Assembly (NCBI GenBank): GCA_023052935.1
Contig: CM041298.1
Span: 3,224,001 to 3,288,000 of the forward strand
Length of the DNA: 64,000 nt
Direction: 5' to 3'
Source: Piezodorus guildinii
Taxonomy: Eukaryota > Arthropoda > Insecta > Hemiptera > Pentatomidae
The notes under the pieces were generated by a model that saw only the letters and a list, made by a program, of their open reading frames with translations, was not told where the DNA came from and did no database searches. How positions within the stretch are numbered: the stretch's first letter is position 1; every line of letters starts with the position of its first letter. A program made the translations under genes and the position numbers. Below are positions 50,261 to 62,200 of this stretch, one piece after another.

Positions 50261-53200
50261 ACACACAGACTTTTTTCGTTCACGATAGCAAAACTTTCCC
50301 TTACTGTATAGTTTCAAATGAAGGTGAGGGAAAGTAAAAATCATACTGTATTATCACAATCAGTCGAAATTAAATAGATGAGTTGTGTAACATGTACATG
50401 GAGAAAATAACGCACCACTCATGAAAGAAGCATAGAGGTATATATTTTCACAACTTTCCTCACACAAGATGTCAAATGTCGAACATTTCAATTGCGGAAG
50501 TAGTAGCGTTCACTGCGGTGTTACGTTCAAAGCGAACGGAAAGGTCGCTCAATGCCTCAGTTTTTCAACCACCAAAGTAGTTACTGGCTTATCGGACGAT
50601 GCCACGGTGGGATCCTAAATGTTGTTATATATAGGACAACGCTCTTTTAGCAGTTCCTGACATCGCACAGGCTCGGGACAACCATTTTACGTCCGAAGGA
50701 TGGCGTAACCGATGACATTTTACTCTCTTTAAAAAATCCTAGAGTCATCTGATAGGTTTGAACTCGCAACCTTAGAAGTAGAAGGCTATTATGCTAGTCA
50801 CAACACCACAGGTGACCCTAACATATATTTTCATTCGTTGAATATATTTTTAATCATGTATTTAACATGATCACTCAAATCAATCTATTTGATTTAATTA
50901 AATGTAATTTTTACCGAGTGAACATTTTTATTATATAAATGGAACGAACATTAACTTGAGATGTTGTTACTTGCACTCACCTATATAAACGGAACGAACA
51001 TTAACTTGAGATGTTGTTACTTGCACTCACCTATATAAATGGAACGAACATTAACTTGAGATGTTGTTACTTGCACTCACCTATATAAATGGAACGAACA
51101 TTAACTTGAGATGTTGTTACTTGCACTCACCTATATAAATGGAACGAACATTAACTTAAGATGTTGTTACTTGCACTCACCTATATAAATGGAACGAACA
51201 TTAACTTGAGATGTTGTTACTTGCACTCACCTATATAAATGGAACGAACATTAACTTGAGATGTTGTTACTTGCACTCACCTATATAAATGGAACGAACA
51301 TTAACTTAGATGTTACTTGCACTCACCTATATAAATGGAACGAACATTAACTTGAGATGTTGTTACTTGCACTCACCTATATAAATGGAACGAACATTAA
51401 CTTAGATGTTGTTACTTGCACTCACCTATATAAATGGAACGAACATTAACTTAAGATGTTGTTACTTGCACTCACCTATATAAACGGAACGAACATTAAC
51501 TTGAGATGTTGTTACTTGCACTCACCTATATAAACGGAACGAACATTAACTTGAAAATGTTGTTACTTGCACTCACCTATATAAATGGAACGAACATTAA
51601 CTTGAGATGTTGTTACTTGCACTCACCTATATAAATGGAACGAACATTAACTTGAGATGTTGTTACTTGCACTCACCTATATAAATGGAACGAACATTAA
51701 CTTGAGATGTTGTTACTTGCACTCACCTATATAAATGGAACGAACATTAACTTGAGATGTTGTTACTTGCACTCACCTATATAAATGGAACGAACATTAA
51801 CTTAGATGTTGTTACTTGCACTCACCTATATAAAGGAACGAACATTAACTTGAGATGTTGTTACTTGCACTCACCTATATAAATGGAACGAACATTAACT
51901 TAGATGTTGTTACTTGCACTCACCTATATAAACTGGAACGAACATTAACTTAGTGTTGTTACTTGCACTCACCTATATAAATGGAACGAACATTAACTTA
52001 AGATGTTGTTACTTGCACTCACCTATATAAATGGAACGAACATTAACTTAAGATGTTGTTACTTGCACTCACCTATATAAATGGAACGAACATTAACTTG
52101 AGATGTTGTTACTTGCACTCACCTATATAAATGGAACGAACATTAACTTAAGATGTTGTTACTTGCACTCACCTATATAAACGGAACGAACATTAACTTG
52201 AGATGTTGTTACTTGCACTCACCTATATAAATGGAACGAACATTAACTTAAGATGTTGTTACTTGCACTCACCTATATAAACGGAACGAACATTAACTTA
52301 AGATGTTGTTACTTGCACTCACCTATATAAATGGAACGAACATTAACTTGAGATGTTGTTACTTGCACTCACCTATATAAATGGAACGAACATTAACTTA
52401 GATGTTGTTACTTGCACTCACCTATATAAATGGAACGAACATTAACTTAAGATGTTGTTACTTGCACTCACCTATATAAATGGAACGAACATTAACTTGA
52501 GATGTTGTTACTTGCACTCACCTATATAAACGGAACGAACATTAACTTGAGATGTTGTTACTTGCACTCACCTATATAAACGGAACGAACATTAACTTGA
52601 GATGTTGTTACTTGCACTCACCTATATAAACGGAACGAACATTAACTTGAGATGTTGTTACTTGCACTCACCTATATAAATGGAACGAACATTAACTTGA
52701 GATGTTGTTACTTGCACTCACCTATATAAATGGAACGAACATTAACTTGAGATGTTGTTACTTGCACTCACCTATATAAACGGAACGAACATTAACTTGA
52801 GATGTTGTTACTTGCACTCACCTATATAAACGGAACGAACATTAACTTGAAGATGTTGTTACTTGCACTCACCTATATAAAGGAACGAACATTAACTTGA
52901 GATGTTGTTACTTGCACTCACCTATATAAATGGAACGAACATTAACTTGAGATGTTGTTACTTGCACTCACCTATATAAATGGAACGAACATTAACTTGA
53001 GATGTTGTTACTTGCACTCACCTATATAAACGGAACGAACATTAACTTGAGATGTTGTTACTTGCACTCACCTATATAAATGGAACGAACATTAACTTGA
53101 GATGTTGTTACTTGCACTCACCTATATAAACGGAACGAACATTAACTTGAGATGTTGTTACTTGCACTCACCTATATAAATGGAACGAACATTAACTTGA

Positions 53201-56200
53201 GATGTTGTTACTTGCACTCACCTATATAAATGGAACGAACATTAACTTGAGATGTTGTTACTTGCACTCACCTATATAAATGGAACGAACATTAACTTGA
53301 GATGTTGTTACTTGCACTCACCTATATAAATGGAACGAACATTAACTTAAGATGTTGTTACTTGCACTCACCTATATAAATGGAACGAACATTAACTTGA
53401 GATGTTGTTACTTGCACTCACCTATATAAATGGAACGAACATTAACTTAAAATGTTGTTACTTGCACTCACCTATATAAATGGAACGAACATTAACTTAG
53501 ATGTTGTTACTTGCACTCACCTATATAAATGGAACGAACATTAACTTAAGATGTTGTTACTTGCACTCACCTATATAAATGGAACGAACATTAACTTGAG
53601 ATGTTGTTACTTGCACTCACCTATATAAATGGAACGAACATTAACTTAGATGTTGTTACTTGCACTCACCTATATAAAGGAACGAACATTAACTTAAGAT
53701 GTTGTTACTTGCACTCACCTATATAAACGGAACGAACATTAACTTGAGATGTTGTTACTTGCACTCACCTATAAATGGAACGAACATTAACTTGAGATGT
53801 TGTTACTTGCACTCACCTATATAAATGGAACGAACATTAACTTAAGATGTTGTTACTTGCACTCACCTATATAAATGGAACGAACATTAACTTGAGATGT
53901 TGTTACTTGCACTCACCTATATAATGGAACGAACATTAACTTAGATGTTGTTACTTGCACTCACCTATATAAATGGAACGAACATTAACTTGAGATGTTG
54001 TTACTTGCACTCACCTATATAAAGGAACGAACATTAACTTAAGATGTTGTTACTTGCACTCACCTATATAAATGGAACGAACATTAACTTGAGATGTTGT
54101 TACTTGCACTCACCTATATAAATGGAACGAACATTAACTTGGATGTTGTTACTTGCACTCACCTATATAAATGGAAACGAACAATAACTTAAGATGTTGT
54201 TACTTGCACTCACCTATATAAAGGAACGAACATTAACTTAGATGTTGTTACTTGCACTCACCTATATAAATGGAACGAACATTAACTTGAGATGTTGTTA
54301 CTTGCACTCACCTATATAAATGGAACGAACATTAACTTAATGTTGTTACTTGCACTCACCTATATAAATGGAACGAACATTAACTTGAGATGTTGTTACT
54401 TGCACTCACCTATATAAATGGAACGAACATTAACTTGAGATGTTTTTACTGCATCTCACTAATTATACTGGAACGAACATTAACTTAAGATGTTGTTATT
54501 GCACTCACCTATATAAATGGAACGAACATTAACTTGAGATGTTGTTACTTGCACTCACCTATATAAATGGAACGAACATTAACTTGAGATGTTGTTACTT
54601 GCACTCACCTATATAAAAATGGAACGAACATTTACTTGATACTATATGTTACTGCATCACCTAATAAATGGAACGAACATTAACTGAAAAGTGATTACTT
54701 GCACCACCTTATTAAAGGTAACGACATTACTTATAATGTTGTTACATTCACTCACCTATATAAATGGAACGAACATTAACTTGAGATGTTGTTACTTGCA
54801 CTCACCTATATAAATGGAACGAACATTAACTTGAGATGTTGTTACTTGCACTCACCTATATAAAATGGAACGAACATTAACTTGAGATGTTGTTACTTGC
54901 ACTCACCTATATAAATGGAACGAACATTAACTTGAGATGTTGTTACTTGCACTCACCTATATAAATGGAACGAACATTAACTTAGATGTTGTTACTTGCA
55001 CTCACCTATATAAATGGAACGAACATTAACTTGAGATGTTGTTACTTGCACTCACCTATATAAAGGAACGAACATTAACTTGAAGTGTTGTTACTTGCAC
55101 TCACCTATATAATGGAACGAACATTAACTTAAGATGTTGTTACTTGCACTCACCTATATAAATGGAACGAACATTAACTTGAGATGTTGTTACTTGCACT
55201 CACCTATATAAATGGAACGAACATTAACTTGAGATGTTGTTACTTGCACTCACCTATATAAATGGAACGAACATTAACTTGAGATGTTGTTACTTGCACT
55301 CACCTATATAAATGGAACGAACATTAACTTGAGATGTTGTTACTTGCACTCACCTATATAAATGGAACGAACATTAACTTGAGATGTTGTTACTTGCACT
55401 CACCTATATAAATGGAACGAACATTAACTTGAGATGTTGTTACTTGCACTCACCTATATAAATGGAACGAACATTAACTTAAGATGTTGTTACTTGCACT
55501 CACCTATATAAATGGAACGAACATTAACTTGAGATGTTGTTACTTGCACTCACCTATATAAATGGAACGAACATTAACTTAAGATGTTGTTACTTGCACT
55601 CACCTATATAAATGGAACGAACATTAACTTGAGATGTTGTTACTTGCACTCACCTATATAAATGGAACGAACATTAACTTAAGATGTTGTTACTTGCACT
55701 CACCTATATAAATGGAACGAACATTAACTTAAGATGTTGTTACTTGCACTCACCTATATAAACGGAACGAACATTAACTTAAGATGTTGTTACTTGCACT
55801 CACCTAAAATAAATGGAACGAACATTAACTTGAGATGTTGTTACTTGCACTCACCTATATAAATGGAACGAACATTAACTTAAGATGTTGTTACTTGCAC
55901 TCACCTATATAAATGGAACGAACATTAACTTAAGATGTTGTTACTTGCACTCACCTATATAAACGGAACGAACATTAACTTAAGATGTTGTTACTTGCAC
56001 TCACCTATATAAATGGAACGAACATTAACTTGAGATGTTGTTACTTGCACTCACCTATATAAATGGAACGAACATTAACTTGAGATGTTGTTACTTGCAC
56101 TCACCTATATAAATGGAACGAACATTAACTTAAGATGTTGTTACTTGCACTCACCTATATAAACGGAACGAACATTAACTTAAGATGTTGTTACTTGCAC

Positions 56201-59200
56201 TCACCTATATAAATGGAACGAACATTAACTTGAGATGTTGTTACTTGCACTCACCTATATAAACGGAACGAACATTAACTTAAGATGTTGTTACTTGCAC
56301 TCACCTATATAAATGGAACGAACATTAACTTAAGATGTTGTTACTTGCACTCACCTATATAAATGGAACGAACATTAACTTGAGATGTTGTTACTTGCAC
56401 TCACCTATATAAATGGAACGAACATTAACTTGAGATGTTGTTACTTGCACTCACCTATATAAATGGAACGATTATTAACTTGAGATGTTGTTACTTGCAC
56501 TCACCTATATAAACGGAACGAACATTAACTTGAGATGTTGTTACTTGCACTCACCTATATAAACGGAACGAACATTAACTTAAGATGTTGTTACTTGCAC
56601 TCACCTATATAAATGGAACGAACATTAACTTAAGATGTTGTTACTTGCACTCACCTATATAAATGGAACGAACATTAACTTGAGATGTTGTTACTTGCAC
56701 TCACCTATATAAATGGAACGAACATTAACTTAAGATGTTGTTACTTGCACTCACCTATATAAATGGAACGAACATTAACTTGAGATGTTGTTACTTGCAC
56801 TCACCTATATAAATGGAACGAACATTAACTTGAGATGTTGTTACTTGCACTCACCTATATAAATGGAACGAACATTAACTTAAGATGTTGTTACTTGCAC
56901 TCACCTATACGAGCATATGAAATATATAGTAAGAGCAAGTTAACATTTTACAATTTCAGTCTGTGTGCTAAGTCTGGCACGGAAACAAAAAATCGTACAA
57001 TTCTGAGATTTCATATTTAATATCTATAACTACCGTTCCGAGATGTTTTCATTAAAATGGCCAACCAGAAGAGCCACGGTATACCATGTATTTTGCATGG
57101 TTTGTAAAACACTTGGTGGCTTGAAGTACACCCTCAGAGCCTGGTTCTTTTTTCTTTATTCCCATTTCCCCTATTTCGCTATATAATGGAAAGTCTAAAT
57201 CTTCCGCTAGTTTTATCCATTCTTTTAGCTATCCGTCTACAATGTTTGTTTTTCATGCCTTCAAGAGATATAGTTTTAGGTATGCGTAAATCACCATAGT
57301 GTAAAAGTTGTATAATATAATTTAAATGCAAACCTCTTGTAATAAACTGAAGGAATTAGTCCGGGTGGCGGTCATTAAATGAAACAACTGAATAGTTTCA
57401 ACTATTTTATTGTTTGCCAACGTTTCGACCCCCATTGTGGGTCATCATCAGGGCGTCTGGTAGGTGAGTGGAAACTCACTAGTGTTATAGCGGTGTGATG
57501 GTCGAGAAGAATCCAAAAGAGAGGTTGATTGAGGGTTTAGTTGTTGTGGTGGTGATCGTGGAGTTGTTACCTTTTTTGAGCTGGAAATGTGGTGGTGAGA
57601 AAAACTTGAGTCACCTGGAGGTGTAGAAGAGATGGCTTGTTGAGATGAGAATGCCTGCTGTTGTTGAGTTGTAGATTGTATGTCCTGTCTGCGATTTTGT
57701 ATTCTGGCACTGCGGCGGAGAGTTGAGGTGGATGTATCTTTTTGTTGTTGTTCCCGTGTTCTTTTCATCATTGTGGATATAATTAGTTGACCGTTGAGAA
57801 TTACTGAAGGAATTAGTCCGGGTGGCGGTCATTAAATGAAACAACTGAATAGTTTCAACTATTTTATTGTTTGCCAACGTTTCGACCCCCATTGTGGGTC
57901 ATCATCAGGGCGTCTGGTAGGTGAGTGGAAACAGTTTCCACAGTTTTCAGTTTCCACTCACCTACCAGACGCCCTGATGATGACCCACAATGGGGGTCGA
58001 AACGTTGGCAAACAATAAAATAGTTGAAACTATTCAGTTGTTTCATTTAATGACCGCCACCCGGACTAATTCCTTCAGTAATTCTCAACGGTCAACTAAT
58101 TATATCCACTCTTGTAATAAAACACAACAGATCCCTGCCCGTTTCCAGTTACAACATAAAGTTAGGTGTGTACTTTGGTAGGTTAAAAAGTTTCTTCAAA
58201 AGTAATCTATGAACAGATTCCAATTGTTGGTAATGGTGGTATCCCCAAAATCTATGAACAGATTCCAATTGTTGGTAATGTTGGTATCTATGAACAGATC
58301 TACGAACAGATTCCAATTGTTGGTAATGGTGGCGCTCCATAGTATTGTACGTTACGGATTCTATCACCGCCTCAAATACGAGGCATGTTTTTTAAGTAAG
58401 TACCGTTTTGGAATTAAAAAAAGATATGCAAAGATATCGCAATAATTTTATTTTTACATGAAAGCCTGTACCTTAATCTACTTTTCTACATAATGTCCAT
58501 GAATTTTGAGGCACTTGTCATAACGCGGCACCAGTTTTTGAATACCCTCCTCAAATAATTCTGCTGTCTGACTTTTTAACCACTGCATCACAAATGTTTT
58601 GACTTCGTTATCGTCTTGCGTGCAATCCAGAACAAAAGACGTGGGTAGTTGAGTAAGGGTATCGTTTTGCTGCATGACAATGCCCGTCCACATGTTGCTA
58701 ATCGGACCAAAGATCTCATCAAATCATTTAAATGGGAAACTCTAGATCATCCTCCTTACAACCCTGATCTGGCGCCCAGCGACTACCTAGGGTAACTATA
58801 ACTAGGCGGCTGATTTTTTGAGGAGGGTATGCAAAAACTGGTGCCGCGTTATGACAAGTGCCTCAAAATTCATGGAAATTATGTAGAAAAGCAGATTAAG
58901 GTACAGGCTTTCATGTAAAAATAAAATTATTGCGATATCTTTGCACGTCTTTTTTTAATTCCAAAACGGTACTTACTTAAAAAACATGCCTCGTACTTTA
59001 TACTCGGCCGATATTGGAACATGTTTATTACTGAATACCTGACTCCAGATACAATTGATACTTAACTTGGCAGTCTGTACGTTTTCCTTAAAATACTCAT
59101 GAAGCGATAAATTATCAGAAATTGTGAGACCCAAATATTTATACTTCTTCCCTCTAATAACACTATCTTATTATTTTATTTTGAAGGAATCCATTATTGA

Positions 59201-62200
59201 ATATAAAAAACCAAAACGAGGTCAAGGATGATCTCCTTGAACAACCGTTGATCTTGAAATAATACTTACCTTTACATAAGTTTTCTTATATACTGAACCA
59301 AAGATTCTTTATGGGCTGTTTTTATAAACTTTACTATATCCCGTTAACATCATATCGTTCACGGTTGAAGTACTTCAAATGATAAACAAATAAAGACAAT
59401 GAGAAGGCATTTACACCCGCGAGAGATAACACACAGAGCCAACAAACCAAGTAAAACAGAAACCATCTCAAATATTTAAAAAAAAATTTACTATATTGAA
59501 TAAGATTAAGTTGCCATGACACCTTCTTCATTTTTAACAAAATCTATTGCGCGCAACACACGACTTTAACTTGCTTCTGTTGTTAAAATCAATTAAAGAT
59601 TTTTAAATAAATTTAAAATTTTTTAGTTTGGCCAACTAACAATCTAAATATCAACCTAATATTTAAGATTTAGGAGGCCCTTGCCGTTGAAATGATTCTA
59701 TGAAGGGGGAGGGAGGAGGGGTCCGCGAAAATTTGTTGTTGAAAACCATTCCATTAGACCACGACGCTCCAGATAAGTAAATATATATTTATTTTATTCT
59801 TTTTATTTACTCACTCTTATAAATGCTTTAAAAGATTATATTGACGGATCGTATAATTGAGTCGTATTAATTTAAATTTAGATTCGAGAAGTTGATACTC
59901 TTATATTGGGTTGTGTCACATGAAATGTCCGTTTTCAAGTAAAGGATTTTTACTAAAAATACGATATGAAAACAAGATAATTTTATTCCAAGTATTTACC
60001 TTCTTTTCCTACACATTTTTCCCAACGTGACACCAACTTTTTTATCCCCGAACTGAAAAACTCTGAGCTTTCAAGTGAAACAAAATCAGAAAACGCCCTT
60101 TTCACTTGATCATCATTTAAAAAAAATTTTTTTTGACGAAGTTGTCTAAATTTCTGAACAGGTGGTAATCTGTTGGAGACAAGTCGGGAGAATATGGGGT
60201 CTTGCTGCCGCTCAGTGAGATCATGAGGTACCCATGTATCGAGTTTTTTACCTTCCCAATACACTTTAAATGTCTGGAAACGGTAGATGCACTTGCATTC
60301 AGTCGTGCTGAGAGTCCTTTAACTGTTTGGTAGGGGTTTCCTTCTACTGTATGTTTGAAACATCGTTGTCTATTACGGACGGAGGTCTTCCTCGGTGCAA
60401 TATTTTCTAATTTTCCGTTCATTAACACTCCCTTCCCCAAACGCCTTACAAATATTTCTAGCTGCCTCAGCTGCTGAATGTCCAAGATTAAACTGTACAA
60501 AAATATTACTCGAAAATCGCGTGCCTCCATGATCATATTTGGAGGTATACTAAAAAGTGGGTAATTGATTAGGAAGCTAATGTTCATAATACATAGGTAG
60601 AGGATTAGTAACTTTTTTTTTTTAAATATTTAAACATTCGGAAGAAAACAACAGAGACCTGCAAAATCCTTGATGTATTTCAGAAACTATAAAAACGGAC
60701 ATTTCATGTGAAACAACCCAATAGTTGCTCTTTGGAGCACATCTTAAAAAGACGCGATAGTGCTACCTTGGTATTTCCCCGTAGGCTGTACTTCCTATCG
60801 CTGTGTTGGGTAACTGCTCTCATATAAAATATTATTTGAACAGAATTCTTCCACTTTTTCAGTAATAACTCGTATTTATAATTAATATTATTGTAAAGTA
60901 TATGCTGGATAAACATAAACTTTCGAATAGCATTCGGAGCGGTGGGAGGGCTAAGGAGAAGTGGGTCTAAGGTATTGAGTTAATTTCGTACGCGCAGAGT
61001 ACTGTTTGTTACCCGTCAACCAGAGTGCCGTGAGAGGGGACTTTTAACTCTGGCTTTAATGACCGCTCTCACCCACAGGTCCGAGAAAAACCGCATAGCC
61101 TGAAAAAGCGAGATTAAGAAGAACAAATAATACATGGAAAGACAGTCAATAACTTCACCTTTAGTTTTATTTTATTACCTTATTTTATTTTTTATTAATT
61201 TTTTTTATTACCACGAGAACTTTTAGACCCCTTTCCCCTCCTGCTTACGTTCTTTGATCGCCTCGCTTCATCCTGTTCCATTAAATAGAAAGGCGTTTTC
61301 CTTCTCTCCAATTAAAACTCAGTTTGGCGATGAAGTAAAAGGAGAAATACTTTTTCCAGTTGAAAACGTAATTGAAGAAATAGTAATATCAATATGGATG
61401 TATTGTGTAATATAGATGATTATGTAATATCAATATGGATGTATTGTGTAATATAGATGATTATTAATATCAATATGATGTATTGTGTAATATAGATGAT
61501 TAATAAACCAGATCGTAACATCCAGTTTTGACATAATTCTGATAATTAAGCTGTTCGAAATCGGTGATGGAGAGTGAAGATGACCAGGTAAATCGGTGAT
61601 GGAGAGTGAAGATGACCAGGTAAATCGGTGATGGAGAGTGAAGATGACCAGGTAAATCGGTGATGGAGAGTGAAGATGACCAGGTAAATCGGTGATGGAG
61701 AGTGAAGATGACCAGGTAAATCGGTGATGGAGAGTGAAGATGACCAGGTAAATCGGTGATGGAGAGTGAAGATGACCAGGTAAATCGGTGATGGAGAGTG
61801 AAGATGACCAGGTAAATCGGTGATGGAGAGTGAAGATGACCAGGTAAATCGGTGATGGAGAGTGAAGATGACCAGGTAATCGGTGATGGAGAGTGAAGAT
61901 GACCAGGTAAATCGGTGATGGAGAGTGAAGATTGGTTATCCTTTCCTGATCGGTAAACTTATGTTATTTTGATTAATAATAATTTCTATCGTTTCATTAT
62001 ATTAAATATTACTCCTTTATTTTATTTAAACCAAAAACCTGGAAGACCCAAATATGAACAATGGTGTTATCCGGCCCGGAGGACCAAAATACATTGGTGC
62101 GAGAAAAATAAAATCCTCTTTCCTAATTTTTTTTTTTTCGTTTCTCCATTACGAATATTAAAGTTATTACGATGTTCTTTCATTATTGTTTTTAATTCTA

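Larger units (their letters stand above)
57345..58109 (-). mobile_element. Penelope-like element, family A: ends, ORF start and head-to-head end
   Basis: Reading the reverse strand: a hammerhead-bearing end (57,773-57,930) runs into the ORF start, the ORF is cut short, and a second copy of the end follows (57,345-57,475) in direct order, as in the tandem pseudo-LTR layout of Penelope-like elements. A third end lies inverted at 57,945-58,109, making a 337-bp palindrome (57,773-58,109). Reverse transcriptase and endonuclease are absent. Confidence 0.8.

Noticed and set aside
50132..50344. Open frames over the CA tract
   Set aside because: Dinucleotide repeat artefact (Val-Cys / His-Thr peptides).
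50932..56909. CRISPR-like array of 50-bp units
   Set aside because: Units are contiguous with no unique spacers; this is a eukaryotic minisatellite.
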